Part shown: piece after piece, positions 50,033-59,329 of the stretch
Position numbering within the stretch: the first letter of the stretch is position 1
Layout of the letters: each line of letters starts with the position of its first letter
Source: Rhodovulum bhavnagarense
Lineage (GTDB): Bacteria; Pseudomonadota; Alphaproteobacteria; Rhodobacterales; Rhodobacteraceae
Length of the DNA: 64,000 bases
Assembly (NCBI RefSeq): GCF_004343505.1
Contig: NZ_SLXU01000010.1
Location: forward strand, 42,549-106,548
Direction of reading: 5' to 3'
Position numbers and translations under genes: made by a program
Notes under the pieces: generated by a model
The model's database searches: none
Told to the model about the DNA's origin: nothing
What the model saw: the letters and a program-made list of their open reading frames with translations, nothing else

Positions 50033-50824
50033 ATGTCCGAACTTGCAACAGAACGCGCGATCGACCGGTCTAAAATGTCGGTCTCGGAAAATGTCGCGAT
50101 CCAGATTACCAACATGAACAAGTGGTATGGCGCGTTCCACGTGCTGCGCGATATCAACCTGACGATCTACGAAGGCGAGCGGATCGTGGTCTGCGGCCCC
50201 TCGGGTTCGGGGAAATCCACCCTGATCCGCTGCATCAACCGGCTGGAGGAACACCAGGCAGGACAGATCGTGGTGGACGGGATCGAGTTGACGAGCGATC
50301 TGAAGAACATCGACAAGATCCGCTCGGAGGTGGGCATGGTGTTCCAGCACTTCAACCTGTTCCCGCATCTGACCATCCTTGAAAACTGCACGCTGGCCCC
50401 GATCTGGGTGCGCAAGGTGCCGCGCAAGGAGGCCGAGGAAACCGCCATGCATTTCCTCGAAAAGGTCAAGATCCCTGAACAGGCGCTGAAGTATCCCGGC
50501 CAGTTGTCAGGCGGTCAGCAGCAGCGGGTGGCGATCGCGCGCTCGCTGTGCATGAAGCCCAAGATCATGCTCTTCGACGAACCGACCTCTGCGCTGGACC
50601 CCGAGATGATCAAGGAGGTGCTCGACACCATGATCGAACTGGCCGAGGAAGGCATGACGATGATCTGCGTCACCCACGAGATGGGCTTTGCCCGGCAGGT
50701 GGCGAACCGGGTGATCTTCATGGACCAGGGCCAGATCGTCGAACAGAACGAGCCTGAACCGTTCTTCAACAACCCGCAATCGGAGCGCACAAAGCTGTTT
50801 CTCAGCCAGATCCTGGGGCATTGA
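50033..50824 (+). CDS. bztD: General amino-acid ABC transporter ATPase BztD
   Basis: ATP-binding subunit, 263 residues, AapP/GlnQ type. Walker A is GPSGSGKST (55-63), the Q-loop lies in [14 protein letters not shown], the signature is [15 protein letters not shown], Walker B is [14 protein letters not shown] and the switch His is in VTHEMGFA. A short N-terminal extension (about 20 residues) precedes the ATPase fold. GAGGAGG precedes the ATG. It is the last gene of the operon and is followed by a terminator. Confidence 0.95.
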   Translation: MSELATERAIDRSKMSVSENVAIQITNMNKWYGAFHVLRDINLTIYEGERIVVCGPSGSGKSTLIRCINRLEEHQAGQIVVDGIELTSDLKNIDKIRSEVGMVFQHFNLFPHLTILENCTLAPIWVRKVPRKEAEETAMHFLEKVKIPEQALKYPGQLSGGQQQRVAIARSLCMKPKIMLFDEPTSALDPEMIKEVLDTMIELAEEGMTMICVTHEMGFARQVANRVIFMDQGQIVEQNEPEPFFNNPQSERTKLFLSQILGH

Positions 50825-50848
50825 ACCCGTGCCATCGGCGGCGGGGCA

Positions 50849-50881
50849 GGGGCGTCGGTCGCGGCGCCCCTTGTCGTTTTT
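50849..50881 (+). terminator. Terminator of the bzt operon
   Basis: GGGGCGTCG pairs with CGGCGCCCC over nine positions (one G-U) around GTCG, followed by TTGTCGTTTTT. Confidence 0.75.
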
Positions 50882-51036
50882 GTTCCTTCTGAAATGTCGT
50901 CTTTCCCACCACTGGTCCGATTTCGCCTGCCGGGGGCGCGTGGCATGGTCCGTGCTTTTTCCGGGATGGAGACGTGCAACCGGTTCGAACCCATCCCGCC
51001 GCCCCGGCCGGGCGGCCAGACAAGGACAGACGCGAT

Positions 51037-51408
51037 ATGGCAATTGTGACCTTCACCTCCCCCATGATGCACAAGGACAAGGCGGTCTACGCCGTGGCGG
51101 GCGATACCAAGACCATCCTGGCTCTTGCCGAGGACAACAGGATCCCGATTCCCTTTGAATGCCGCGATGGCAATTGCGGCTCGTGCCTGATCGAGGTGAG
51201 CTATGACAACCCCGAGAAGAAAAAGGCGATCATGTTGACCGACAAGGAAAAGACGACGCTGAAGGAGTTGGGCAAGATCACCGCCGAAGAGATCGAGAAT
51301 GCCGAGGTCAAGGACATGCCGCCGCGCTATCGGCTGGCCTGCCAGTTCATCGCCCGCGACGAGGATGTCACGATCACCTTTACCGGCACGCCTGGCGGGT
51401 CTGACTGA
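51037..51408 (+). CDS. 2Fe-2S ferredoxin
   Basis: A 123-residue plant-type ferredoxin with cluster ligands Cys42, Cys47, Cys50 (CRDGNCGSC) and Cys102 (RLACQF). An insertion of about 30 charged residues (KKKAIMLTDKEKTTLKELGK and following) separates the third and fourth ligands, longer than in photosynthetic ferredoxins. The electron partner is unknown; there is no oxygenase or P450 nearby. The ATG is chosen because MAIVTFTSP begins the beta-grasp fold; in-frame codons upstream are Arg/Pro-rich. A perfect hairpin follows the gene. Confidence 0.88.
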   Translation: MAIVTFTSPMMHKDKAVYAVAGDTKTILALAEDNRIPIPFECRDGNCGSCLIEVSYDNPEKKKAIMLTDKEKTTLKELGKITAEEIENAEVKDMPPRYRLACQFIARDEDVTITFTGTPGGSD

Positions 51409-51435
51409 AGGACGAATTTCCTGCGAAAATTCGGT

Positions 51436-51459
51436 GTCCGGCCGCGGGTGCGGCCGGAC
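51436..51459. terminator. Bidirectional hairpin between ferredoxin and SixA-like genes
   Basis: GTCCGGCCGC and GCGGCCGGAC pair perfectly over ten positions around GGGT. It lies between convergent genes. There is no T-run on either side, so termination may be partial. Confidence 0.55.
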
Positions 51460-51463
51460 GATC

Positions 51464-51485
51464 GGGTATTTGGACCAAGAAGAAG
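51464..51485 (+). repeat. Copy of a short intergenic repeat (TATTTG..CCAAGAAGAAG)
   Basis: The sequence TATTTGGACCAAGAAGAAG preceded by GGG matches, apart from two bases, a copy at 56567. It lies between two convergent genes, just outside the coding end of the SixA-like gene. It may be part of a dispersed intergenic repeat family; two further related copies are in the window. Confidence 0.55.
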
Positions 51486-51490
51486 CGGCG

Positions 51491-51997
51491 TCAGCCCTCG
51501 AGGTCTTTCGGGGTGATGAAGTCGATGACGGTGCCGGTGCCGAATGCGACCATGCTCCAGTCATCGGTGTCGAAATCGGCAATCAGCGTGGCGCAGGTCG
51601 GGTATCGGGCGAAGCGGGGGCTGTCGGGCGGTTTGCGCAAGAGCCGCGCGGCGAAATCCGCGATACCGGGATTGTGCCCCAGCATCAGCACGGGGCTGAC
51701 AGCACAACCGTTCAGGGTCTCGAGCATCCGCTCGGCACCGGCATGGTAGAGGCCCGGATCGCGCCGCATCACCGTCCCCTCGCCCAGGAGCGGCGCCATG
51801 CGTTCCCAGGTTTCCAGTGTCCGCCGCGCAGTCGAACTGACAACCTCTGCCGGGCGGTAGCCGCGCGTGGCCAGCCAGGTTCCGATTCGGGGCGCGGCGT
51901 CGCGACCGCGGGGGTTGAGAACGCGATCATGGTCGTCCTGGAGGGGATCGTCCCAGCCGGACTTTGCATGGCGGACGAGGATCAGACGCAGGGTCAT
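51491..51997 (-). CDS. SixA-like histidine phosphatase
   Basis: A 168-residue member of the histidine phosphatase (RHG) superfamily. The phosphohistidine residue is His10 in LVRHAKS; the second catalytic His is in LGHNPGI, and the conserved Arg lies in SSTARRTLETWE. Length and motifs match the SixA branch, which dephosphorylates phosphohistidine proteins such as HPt domains or NPr. The target is not known. It is 57 bases after argB in the same direction and may be co-transcribed with it. Confidence 0.86.
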   Translation of the reverse strand: MTLRLILVRHAKSGWDDPLQDDHDRVLNPRGRDAAPRIGTWLATRGYRPAEVVSSTARRTLETWERMAPLLGEGTVMRRDPGLYHAGAERMLETLNGCAVSPVLMLGHNPGIADFAARLLRKPPDSPRFARYPTCATLIADFDTDDWSMVAFGTGTVIDFITPKDLEG

Positions 51998-52054
51998 TGC
52001 GGGGCTCTGCGGGATTGGGCGCCAGTATATCCTGTCACAGCTCGTCTCCGCTGC

Positions 52055-52927
52055 CTAGGTCCGTGGGGTGCGGATCAGGGAGCCCGCCCCGTGATCCGTG
52101 AAAAGTTCCAGCAGGCAGGCATTGGGCGCGCGCCCGTCCAGGATCACCACCGCGCGCACCCCACCTTCAATGGCCGAAAGCGCCGTTTCGGTCTTGGGGA
52201 TCATGCCGCCCGCGATAACGCCCTGTTCGGTAAGGGTGCGGATATGATCCGGAGTCAGTTCGGTCACGACCTCGCCGCCCGCATCCTTGACGCCCGCGAC
52301 ATCCGTCAGAAGAAGCAACCGGTCGGCCTTGAGCGCAGCGGCGATGGCGCCCGCGGCGGTATCGCCGTTGACGTTGAATGTTTCGCCCTTGCCGCCGGCG
52401 CCCAGGGGGGCGACGACCGGGATCATCCCGGCCTCGAACAGCTGGCGCAGGACGGCGGGGTTGACCTCGGTCGGCGTGCCGACAAAACCCAGATCGGGAT
52501 TGGTCTGCACGCAGGTCATCAGCCCGGCATCCTTGCCCGACAGCCCCACCGCGCGCCCGCCCTGGTCGTTGATCGCCTGCACGATGCGCTTGTTCACGCG
52601 GCCCGACAGCACCATTTCCACCACCTCGACGGTGGCGGCATCGGTCACCCTCTTGCCGTTCACGAAATGCGATTGGACCCCAAGGCGCGCCAGCATCTCG
52701 TTGATCATCGGACCGCCGCCATGGACGATCACCGGGTTTACCCCCACTTGGCGCATCAGCACCACGTCGCGGGCAAAGCTTTCCATTTCCGCGTCGTCGC
52801 CCATGGCGTGGCCGCCAAACTTGATCACGACGATGGCGCCGGTATAGCGCTGAAGATAGGGAAGCGCCTCGGACAGGGTCCGGGCCGTGGCGATCCAGTC
52901 GCGGTTCATGGCGGTCTGCTTTTTCAT
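52055..52927 (-). CDS. argB: Acetylglutamate kinase ArgB
   Basis: Second step of arginine synthesis, phosphorylating N-acetylglutamate. The 290-residue protein has the substrate loop [13 protein letters not shown] (about 33-45), [14 protein letters not shown], the nucleotide segment [15 protein letters not shown] and [12 protein letters not shown], and [11 protein letters not shown]. The start is set at [11 protein letters not shown]; an ATG six codons later is also possible, and neither has a strong ribosome site. A long open frame continues upstream antisense to the SDR gene and has no homology. N-acetylglutamate kinases of this length are often arginine-inhibited. Confidence 0.95.
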   Translation of the reverse strand: MKKQTAMNRDWIATARTLSEALPYLQRYTGAIVVIKFGGHAMGDDAEMESFARDVVLMRQVGVNPVIVHGGGPMINEMLARLGVQSHFVNGKRVTDAATVEVVEMVLSGRVNKRIVQAINDQGGRAVGLSGKDAGLMTCVQTNPDLGFVGTPTEVNPAVLRQLFEAGMIPVVAPLGAGGKGETFNVNGDTAAGAIAAALKADRLLLLTDVAGVKDAGGEVVTELTPDHIRTLTEQGVIAGGMIPKTETALSAIEGGVRAVVILDGRAPNACLLELFTDHGAGSLIRTPRT

Positions 52928-53038
52928 CCGGTCTGTCCGTTTTCTGACAGCCGGTGTTATCCCCTGCGGACGCCTGTGCCAAGAGTGATTGTCTTTTCCA
53001 CGGGTCCGCATAGGGTGCGCTCGAAAGGAGGTCGCGTG

Positions 53039-53770
53039 ATGGAGAGCAAGATTCTGCTGCTGACGGGGGCGAGCCGGGGTATCGGGCATGCGACGGTCAA
53101 ACGGTTCTCGGCCGAGGGGTGGCGTGTGCTGACCTGTTCGCGCCGTCCCTTCGATCCGCGCTGTCCCTGGCCCGGGGGCGCGGAGGATCACATCCAGATC
53201 GACCTGTCCGACCCGGCCGCGACGCTGAAGGGGATAGAGGTCGTTCGCGGCAAGCTGAAGGCGGGCAAGCTGCATGCGCTGGTCAACAACGCCGCGATCT
53301 TGCCCCGCGACGAAGAGGGCGCGCGGTTGAGCGCACTTGAGACCGACATGCGCAGTTGGGGGCAGGTGTTCAACGTGAATTTCTTTGCCTCGATCGTCCT
53401 GGCGCGCGGGTTGCAGGATGAATTGGTGGCGGCCGGTGGTGCGATCGTCAACGTCACCTCGATCGCGGGAAGTCGTGTTCATCCGGTGGCGGGTGCGGCC
53501 TATGCCACCTCGAAGGCGGCCCTTGCCGCGCTGACCCGCGAGATGGCGCATGATTTCGGCCCGCTGGGGGTTCGCGTGAACGCCATCGCCCCCGGCGAGG
53601 TCGAGGGTATCCCGCCCGGGCCAGAGACCGACCGCATCGTCGCGGAATTGCCGCTGGGCCGCCTGGCCCGGACCGAAGAGGTGGCCAACGTGATCCATTT
53701 CCTCTGTTCGGACGAGGCCAGTTACGTCACCGGCGCCGAGATCGAGGTCAATGGCGGACAACATGTCTGA
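53039..53770 (+). CDS. Short-chain dehydrogenase/reductase
   Basis: A 243-residue classical SDR. The cofactor loop is TGASRGIG (10-17), NNAA marks strand 4, and the catalytic residues are Ser in NVTSIAGS and YATSK (Tyr and Lys). The Arg in CSRRPF at the end of strand 2 suggests NADP rather than NAD. A very good AAGGAGG site precedes the ATG by eight bases. It stands alone between divergent argB and convergent ysxC, so the substrate is unknown. Its stop and the ysxC stop are only three bases apart. Confidence 0.9.
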   Translation: MESKILLLTGASRGIGHATVKRFSAEGWRVLTCSRRPFDPRCPWPGGAEDHIQIDLSDPAATLKGIEVVRGKLKAGKLHALVNNAAILPRDEEGARLSALETDMRSWGQVFNVNFFASIVLARGLQDELVAAGGAIVNVTSIAGSRVHPVAGAAYATSKAALAALTREMAHDFGPLGVRVNAIAPGEVEGIPPGPETDRIVAELPLGRLARTEEVANVIHFLCSDEASYVTGAEIEVNGGQHV

Positions 53771-53773
53771 GGG

Positions 53774-54427
53774 TCAGTCGATCCCGGCGATGATCGTGCG
53801 CAGCGTGGCGATTCCCTCGCCCTTTTCCGACGAGGTCAGGACCAGTTCGGGATAGGCGGCGGGGTGTGCGGCAAGTTTCTCGCGCACTTGTTTCAGAACG
53901 CGCTCGCGGTCCTTGTCCTTGATCTTGTCGGCCTTGGTCAGAACCACCTGGAAACTGACCGCCGCCGTGTCGAGAAGCGCCATGATATCCTCGTCCACCG
54001 GCTTGATGCCGTGGCGCGCATCGATCAGAACGAAGGCCCGGCGCAACGTGGCTCGCCCGGCCAGATAGGTCCGCAACAGGCGCTGCCATTTCTCGACCAC
54101 CGCGACGGGGGCTTCTGCATAGCCATAGCCGGGCAGATCCACCATGTAATGGCCGTCGCCGAGGGTGAAATAGTTGATCTCTTGCGTCCGGCCCGGCGTG
54201 TTCGATGCCCGGGCCAGCCCCTTGCGGTTTGTCAGCGCATTGATAAGCGACGACTTGCCCACGTTGGACCGGCCGGCAAAGCAGATCTCGGGCCGGTCAT
54301 CGGGGGGTAAACCCTCCATGGCGACCACGCCCTTGAGGAAATCGACAGGCCCGGCGAACAGCTTTCTTCCTCGCTCCGCGGCCAGCGCGTCGGGGGGAGA
54401 GGCAAGGGGAAAGGGCAGGGTGTTCAC
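53774..54427 (-). CDS. ysxC: Ribosome-biogenesis GTPase YsxC/EngB
   Basis: Essential TRAFAC GTPase for large-subunit assembly, 217 residues. G1 is GRSNVGKSS (52-60), G2 the Thr in SNTPGRTQ, G3 DLPGYG, and G4 TKAD; the N-terminal segment [13 protein letters not shown] is typical. The start is GTG, preceded by CTGGAG and overlapped by the stop of the 54-codon ORF upstream (GTGA). It is the last member of a minus-strand cluster that begins with rpmH. Known relatives place this gene next to yidC in many alphaproteobacteria. Confidence 0.94.
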   Translation of the reverse strand: MNTLPFPLASPPDALAAERGRKLFAGPVDFLKGVVAMEGLPPDDRPEICFAGRSNVGKSSLINALTNRKGLARASNTPGRTQEINYFTLGDGHYMVDLPGYGYAEAPVAVVEKWQRLLRTYLAGRATLRRAFVLIDARHGIKPVDEDIMALLDTAAVSFQVVLTKADKIKDKDRERVLKQVREKLAAHPAAYPELVLTSSEKGEGIATLRTIIAGID

Positions 54428-54588
54428 GACGACTCCAGCATGAGGGGCAGGGCGGCGTGCGCCTTTCGGGTCAGTATCCGAAAGCCGCCCGGTGCCATGC
54501 CTACCCGACAGGTTCCGATGGCGCACGTCGGTTGCGCGCAATGGCCCGCGATGGATGGGTGCCGTGGCACTGCCGGGCGTGCCGTCAT
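54424..54588 (-). CDS. 54-residue ORF coupled to yidC and ysxC
   Basis: Begins [15 protein letters not shown] and ends ALPLMLESS. Its ATG overlaps the yidC stop (ATGA) and its TGA overlaps the ysxC GTG (GTGA), so it fits exactly between two essential genes with coupling at both ends. The protein is basic, with Cys17, Cys22 and Cys27 evenly spaced. I recognise no family. In some relatives a MOSC-domain gene lies here; this ORF shows no MOSC sequence. It could be a real small protein, a decayed gene kept for coupling, or chance. Confidence 0.45.
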   Translation of the reverse strand: MTARPAVPRHPSIAGHCAQPTCAIGTCRVGMAPGGFRILTRKAHAALPLMLESS

Positions 54589-56426
54589 TTCCGGTCGGCC
54601 CCGGCCTTGCGGCGATTGAACCCCGCCTTGATGTTGCCGAACACGTCCGGCTTGTAACCATGGCTGCGCATGATCGCGTATTGCTGGACAAAGGTGATCA
54701 CGTTGTTCGCGATCCAGTACAGCACCAAGCCGCTTGCGAACCCGCCCAGCATGAACATGAATACCCATGGGAGCCAGGCAAAGACCATCGCCTGGGTCGG
54801 GTCCGTCGGGGTCGGGTTCAGCTTTTGCTGCAACCACATCGATATCCCCAGCAAGAGCGGGAACACACCGATGAAGATCAAGGCCAGGAACGACCCGGGA
54901 ACCGGCGCAGCCCATGGCAGCAGGCCAAACAGGTTGAACAGTGAGGACGGGTCCGGTGCCGAGAGATCCTTGATCCAGCCAATCCAAGGCGCGTGGCGCA
55001 ATTCGATCGTTACAAAGATGACCTTGTAGAGGGAGAAAAAGACCGGGATCTGCACCAAGAGCGGCAAACAGCCCGCTGCCGGATTTACCTGCTCTTTCTT
55101 GTAGAGTGCCATCATCTCTTGCTGAAGCTTCTGGCGGTCGTCACCGCAGCGCTCCTTGAGTTCTTCCATCTTGGGCTGAAGCTCTTTCATCTTGGCCATG
55201 GAACTGTAGGACTTGTAGGCCAAGGGCAGCAGCAGCGCCTTGATGATCAGCGTCAGACCAATGATCGACCAGCCCATCGAACCGGGTATGCCGAGATTGG
55301 CAAAGGCCCCGTTCAGCCAGTGGAGCAGCCAGAAAATCGGCTTGGTGAAGAAAAAGAACCACCCCCAGTCGATGGAATCGATAAACCGGAATATGCCTTC
55401 TTCACGCTCGTAATTGCGGATCGTTTCCCATTCCTTGGCACCGGCAAACAACATGCTTCGCGTGCTGGCCTGCGCGCCGGGGGCGACCGTGACGAGCGGC
55501 ATGCGCGACTCGACCTGGTAGATATTCGCGCTTTCGACGAATTTCGTGACGCTGGTGAAACGCTGGCCCGGTGCAGGAATCAGCGTGGTCATCCAGTACT
55601 TGTCGGTAAAGCCGATCCAGCCGTTTTCTTCTACCGGCGCGATCTCGGCCAGGGCGGCCTCGCGATCGACATAGTCAAGCTTGCGCAAGCCCTTGTAATC
55701 GATTTCCGACAATTCCTTGTCGGTCTGGCGCACGACGCCCTCGTGCAAGATGAAAAACCGGCTGGTCTCGGGTTCGCCGTGGCGCGCAACGATGCCATAG
55801 GGGGCAAGGCGCACGGTCTCGCCGGTCGCGTTATCGACGCTCTGCTCGATGGTGAAAAGGTAATTCTCGTCCACCCGAATGGTACGGCGGAAGGTCAGAC
55901 CATCGCCATTCGTCCAGACTAGGGTGACGGGGCTGTCCACGTCCAGTCGCTCGCCGCGTTCGACCGCCCAGACCGTGTTTGCACCCGGTACATCCTCATA
56001 GGCGAGCTGGCCCGCCGGCGCCCATCCGTAAAGCGCGTAATAAGGTTGCGCGCTGCCGACCGGAGACAGCAGATTGACGAGGTCTGAACCGGTTTCGATG
56101 GTCTCGCGGTAATCCTTCAGCGCCAGTTCGTCGATCCGCCCCCCCAAAAGCGAGATCGAGCCGGTCAGCCGCGGCGTGTCGATCACCAGTCGGGGCGCCC
56201 TCGCGCCCGGCGCGGTGGTCTCGCCAGGCGACGCCCCGGTGCGCGCGGCAGGCGGCGCCGGCGCCACACCCGGAACAGCGGCAACCTGAGGTTCCGCGCT
56301 GTCGATCTGGGCCACGGTCTCGATGGCGGGCTCCTGTTCGGGGGGCGGGAACAGCAGGAACCAGCCCAGGATCACCAGGAAGCTGAGCGCGGTTGCGAGG
56401 ATGAGATTCTTGTTCTGATCGTCCAT
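54585..56426 (-). CDS. yidC: Membrane protein insertase YidC
   Basis: Inserts and folds inner-membrane proteins, alone or with SecYEG. The 613-residue Gram-negative form has an N-terminal helix (about 8-23), a large periplasmic beta domain (about 70-350), and five C-terminal helices with [20 protein letters not shown], the cytoplasmic coiled loop, and [20 protein letters not shown]. The C-terminus is basic ([10 protein letters not shown]), as in YidC proteins that bind ribosomes. The start [11 protein letters not shown] is the family standard. The stop overlaps a small ORF leading to ysxC. Confidence 0.96.
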   Translation of the reverse strand: MDDQNKNLILATALSFLVILGWFLLFPPPEQEPAIETVAQIDSAEPQVAAVPGVAPAPPAARTGASPGETTAPGARAPRLVIDTPRLTGSISLLGGRIDELALKDYRETIETGSDLVNLLSPVGSAQPYYALYGWAPAGQLAYEDVPGANTVWAVERGERLDVDSPVTLVWTNGDGLTFRRTIRVDENYLFTIEQSVDNATGETVRLAPYGIVARHGEPETSRFFILHEGVVRQTDKELSEIDYKGLRKLDYVDREAALAEIAPVEENGWIGFTDKYWMTTLIPAPGQRFTSVTKFVESANIYQVESRMPLVTVAPGAQASTRSMLFAGAKEWETIRNYEREEGIFRFIDSIDWGWFFFFTKPIFWLLHWLNGAFANLGIPGSMGWSIIGLTLIIKALLLPLAYKSYSSMAKMKELQPKMEELKERCGDDRQKLQQEMMALYKKEQVNPAAGCLPLLVQIPVFFSLYKVIFVTIELRHAPWIGWIKDLSAPDPSSLFNLFGLLPWAAPVPGSFLALIFIGVFPLLLGISMWLQQKLNPTPTDPTQAMVFAWLPWVFMFMLGGFASGLVLYWIANNVITFVQQYAIMRSHGYKPDVFGNIKAGFNRRKAGADRK

Positions 56427-56566
56427 GACGGGCCGCCAGCCTTTGCCTGAGGAAGGTCGGGTTGGTTCAACAGAACGCGGCCCGCGAGGTCAAGCTGTTT
56501 TCCCGACGCATGGGGCTTACGCCCTCCCTTGCCTGCATTGCGCGCGCCTGGCGCCCTCCGTGCCGG

Positions 56567-56620
56567 GGGTATTTGAGCCAAGAAGAAGGTCCATGGCCTT
56601 TCTTCTTGGAAAAAATACCC
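56567..56620. repeat. Facing pair of the TATTTG..CCAAGAAGAAG repeat
   Basis: GGG followed by TATTTGAGCCAAGAAGAAG reads on the plus strand from 56567. The reverse complement of 56597-56620 begins GGG, then TATTTTTTCCAAGAAGAAAG. The two halves form a hairpin with a CCAAGAAGAA/TTCTTCTTGG stem between yidC and ttcA. On either strand T-rich sequence flanks the stem, so it may act as a terminator as well as being a repeat. Confidence 0.6.
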
Positions 56621-56649
56621 ATCATCCTGACGGGACGACCGGAGAAACA

Positions 56650-57507
56650 TCAGGGGCTTGTCTGATCGTTCTCCACCGGTGGCGTGCCGCGCGAAAGCCC
56701 CGCGAAATCGAAGAGCTTGGGGTCGAGCAGGTGGCTGGGGCGCGCGTTCATCAGGGCGCGGAACATCTTTTGCCGGCGTCCGGGGTGGTTGGCCTCCCAC
56801 TGGTCGAGCAATGCCTTGACCTGCATGCGCTGCAACCCGTCCTGGCTGCCGCACAGGTTGCAGGGGATGACTGGGTAGTTCATTGCGCGGGCGAAGCGGG
56901 CGCAATCGGCCTCGGCCACATGGGCCAGCGGGCGGTAGACGAAAAGATCGCCCTCCTCGTTCACGAGCTTCGGCGGCATGGTGGCCAGCCGGCTGCCGTG
57001 GAAGAGGTTCATGAAGAAGGTTTCGAGGATGTCGTCGCGGTGATGGCCCAACACCACCGCCGAACAGCCCTCTTCGCGCGCGATGCGGTACAGGTTGCCG
57101 CGCCGCAGCCGTGAGCAGAGCGCGCAATAGGTGCGGCCCTGGGGCACCTTGTCCATCACGATGGAATAGGTGTCCTGGTACTCGATCCGGTGCGGCACGC
57201 CCCTGCGGGTCAGGAACTCGGGAAGGACGGTTGCGGGGAAACCCGGCTGGCCCTGGTCGAGGTTGCAGGCCAGCAGGTCGACGGGCAAGAGACCGCGCCA
57301 TTTCAGCTCGTGCAGCGCGGCGAGCAGGGTGAAGCTGTCTTTGCCACCCGACAGGCAGACCAGCCAGCGCGCGCCGCGTTCGATCATGCCGTAGTGCTCG
57401 ATCGCCTCGCGGGTCTGGCGCACTATCCGCTTGCGCAGCTTCTTGAACTCGGTGGAGGATGGCGCGCCTTCGAAGATCGGGTGGATGTCGTCGGTATTGT
57501 CGAACAT
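56650..57507 (-). CDS. ttcA: tRNA 2-thiocytidine synthase TtcA
   Basis: Thiolates cytidine 32 in tRNAs with an iron-sulfur-dependent PP-loop ATPase. The 285-residue protein has the PP-loop SGGKDS (53-58), a CALC pair (Cys-x-x-Cys in [12 protein letters not shown]) and a second pair in PCNLCGSQ, the three-Cys [4Fe-4S] arrangement known for Ttc[16 protein letters not shown] is the family's ATP-site helix. Its ATG shares a base with the yidD stop. It is inserted between yidD and yidC, which are often adjacent in other bacteria. Confidence 0.93.
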   Translation of the reverse strand: MFDNTDDIHPIFEGAPSSTEFKKLRKRIVRQTREAIEHYGMIERGARWLVCLSGGKDSFTLLAALHELKWRGLLPVDLLACNLDQGQPGFPATVLPEFLTRRGVPHRIEYQDTYSIVMDKVPQGRTYCALCSRLRRGNLYRIAREEGCSAVVLGHHRDDILETFFMNLFHGSRLATMPPKLVNEEGDLFVYRPLAHVAEADCARFARAMNYPVIPCNLCGSQDGLQRMQVKALLDQWEANHPGRRQKMFRALMNARPSHLLDPKLFDFAGLSRGTPPVENDQTSP

Positions 57508-57743
57508 CAGCGCTTGTCCTTGGGATCGGGTACCGGGTCGTAGCCGCAGCCGCCCCAGGGGTTGCAGCGCGCGATGCGTCTGGCCGCCATCCAGCCGCCC
57601 CGGATCGCGCCATGTTTTTCCAGCGCCTCCAGCGCATAGGCGGAGCAGGTGGGCTGATAGCGGCAGTTGAACCCGATCCAGGGGCTCAACACCAGCCTGT
57701 AGGCGCGGATCGGCAGGGCCAAAAGGCGGGCGAGCGGGGTCAT
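57507..57743 (-). CDS. yidD: Membrane protein insertion efficiency factor YidD
   Basis: A 78-residue protein that aids YidC-dependent insertion. The family motifs [18 protein letters not shown] and [14 protein letters not shown], with three conserved Cys, are complete. The N-terminal segment (about 1-18) is amphipathic and binds the inner face of the membrane. The ATG overlaps the rnpA stop (ATGA), and the stop shares a base with the ttcA ATG, so the genes are coupled in series. Confidence 0.95.
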   Translation of the reverse strand: MTPLARLLALPIRAYRLVLSPWIGFNCRYQPTCSAYALEALEKHGAIRGGWMAARRIARCNPWGGCGYDPVPDPKDKR

Positions 57744-58153
57744 GTGCTGTTTCCGTGGACCTTGGCGAGGGCGCGGCGCAGGTCATCCTGCATCCGGGCG
57801 AGGTCACGCGTTGCGGTGGTGTCGCGGCGGCCGATCAGCACATAGTCCCAGCCCGGCCGCCCGTGGATCGGGAGCACGGCACGCGCGACTTCGCGCAAGC
57901 GTCGCTTGGCGCGGTTGCGCGCGACCGCATTGCCGACCTTTTTCGAACAGGTGAACCCGACGCGGATACCGATGGCCTCGTCCGGGGCACGCTGGCGGGC
58001 CTGCAGCATGAACGCTGGCATTCCCTGCCGCCGGGCATGGGCCGCGCGAAGGAAATCGCTGCGCTTTCGCAGTATCTGCACAGAATACATCGCCGGTACG
58101 ACAGGTGCGGTGTCCGGCCTGTCGGATACCTCACCTGCGCCCGGCGATGTCAT
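57740..58153 (-). CDS. rnpA: Ribonuclease P protein component
   Basis: Protein subunit that supports 5' processing of pre-tRNA by RNase P RNA. The 137-residue protein has the RNR motif in [17 protein letters not shown] (about residues 74-90) and [11 protein letters not shown]. The N-terminal 20 residues precede the conserved [11 protein letters not shown] and are variable. The start ATGACATCGCCG is favoured because the gene follows rpmH by 23 bases. A shorter start at [11 protein letters not shown] is possible. RnpA is basic as expected. Confidence 0.92.
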   Translation of the reverse strand: MTSPGAGEVSDRPDTAPVVPAMYSVQILRKRSDFLRAAHARRQGMPAFMLQARQRAPDEAIGIRVGFTCSKKVGNAVARNRAKRRLREVARAVLPIHGRPGWDYVLIGRRDTTATRDLARMQDDLRRALAKVHGNST

Positions 58154-58176
58154 GATCGCAAACGCTGGCGCTGGAG

Positions 58177-58311
58177 TTACGCGCTCAGCTTGGCCCGGCC
58201 GCGGGCGCGGCGGGCGTTCAGGATCTTGCGGCCGGCCTTGGTGGCCATGCGCGCGCGGAAACCGTGGCGCCGCTTGCGGACCAGGTTCGAGGGTTGAAAG
58301 GTGCGTTTCAT
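58177..58311 (-). CDS. rpmH: 50S ribosomal protein L34
   Basis: A 44-residue L34: [18 protein letters not shown] at the start, then [20 protein letters not shown], ending AKLSA. The sequence is almost invariant in bacteria, so identification is certain. It opens the rpmH-rnpA-yidD-ttcA-yidC cluster, the usual order at its start. A plausible promoter with 17-base spacing lies about 72 bases upstream of the ATG. Confidence 0.97.
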   Translation of the reverse strand: MKRTFQPSNLVRKRRHGFRARMATKAGRKILNARRARGRAKLSA

Positions 58312-58382
58312 CGCGCTTCGCTCCGTCAGATCAGGCCTGACCCTTGTGCGGATTCGACGGCCCCATTGTGTTCGAAGCCCGC

Positions 58383-58411
58383 TTACTAGGGGCTTGGCAG
58401 GGCGAAGTCAA
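58383..58411 (-). promoter_or_regulatory. Probable rpmH promoter
   Basis: On the minus strand TTGACT (58411-58406) and TAGTAA (58388-58383) are 17 bases apart, leaving a leader of about 65 bases before rpmH. The -35 is strong, the -10 moderate. Confidence 0.5.
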
Positions 58412-58600
58412 TTCGTCAGCGGTGCTTTTCTTGAATCGCGCCTGCGACTGGAGCGGAGGGCCAGCGCGAAACGTCGGCGCGGCAGGCGTGGCGGGAGGTC
58501 ATGTCTCAATTTCCGATGAACCCGGCGTGAGTGCCCTTTCCAAAGGGCCTGCGGGCTGCATCTTATGGCGAAAGCGCGCAGGCCGAGAGGCGAGGGGGCG

Positions 58601-59326
58601 ATGGACGATACGCGGCGACATGACGGGAGCGGGATCTGGCAGCGGTTGCCACTGATCGTGATCCTTGCCGTTGCGCTGTTCGGGACGATCATGCTGCGCG
58701 AGCGGTTATCTTTCGAGGCGCTGGCCGAGAATCGCGCGATACTCTTGGCGTTTCGGGATGCCAATTACGGGGGGGCGGTGCTGGGATTCGTGCTGGCCTA
58801 TGTCGTGATCGTGGCGTTTTCGCTCCCGGGGGCGATGGTGGCCACGCTGACCGGGGGGTTCCTGTTCGGGGTGTTCCCCGGGGTTCTTTACAACGTCACG
58901 GCGGCGAGCCTTGGCGCGGTGGTGATCTTTCTTGCTGCGCGCTGGGGGCTGGGAGCGCGGCTATCCGCTCGCATCGATGCAGGCGAGGGGCGTATCAGGC
59001 GCCTCAGGGAGGGGCTGCGCGCGAATGAATTATCCGTGCTTTTCGTGATCCGGCTGGTGCCCGTGGTGCCGTTCTTCGTCGCCAACCTTTTGCCCGCGCT
59101 GGTTGGCGTGTCGCTGGGACGATTCGCGTTCACCACCTTTTTCGGGATCATGCCGGGCGCGCTTGTCTACACGTGGGTGGGGGCAGGGCTTGGCGAGGTT
59201 CTTGCCCGCGGCGCGCGGCCTGACCTGGGCCTCATCTTCGAGCCGCGGATCCTGGGGCCTTTGCTGGCGTTGGCCGCGCTTGCGGCGCTGCCGATCCTGG
59301 TCAGGGCGATCCGGCAGGAGAGGTAG
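58601..59326 (+). CDS. TVP38/TMEM64 (DedA-related) membrane protein
   Basis: A 241-residue inner-membrane protein with about six hydrophobic segments and the SNARE-associated/VTT domain. VIVAFSLPGAMVATLTGGFLFG (about 70-90) and the re-entrant motif RLVPVVPFFVANLLPALVGVS (cut at residues about 152-172) are typical. Related DedA and VTT proteins act in lipid scrambling or proton-dependent homeostasis. GAGGGGG lies four bases before the chosen ATG; an ATG 12 codons upstream has no ribosome site. It ends three bases before the oxidoreductase gene, so they form an operon. Confidence 0.88.
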   Translation: MDDTRRHDGSGIWQRLPLIVILAVALFGTIMLRERLSFEALAENRAILLAFRDANYGGAVLGFVLAYVVIVAFSLPGAMVATLTGGFLFGVFPGVLYNVTAASLGAVVIFLAARWGLGARLSARIDAGEGRIRRLREGLRANELSVLFVIRLVPVVPFFVANLLPALVGVSLGRFAFTTFFGIMPGALVYTWVGAGLGEVLARGARPDLGLIFEPRILGPLLALAALAALPILVRAIRQER

Positions 59327-59329
59327 ACG

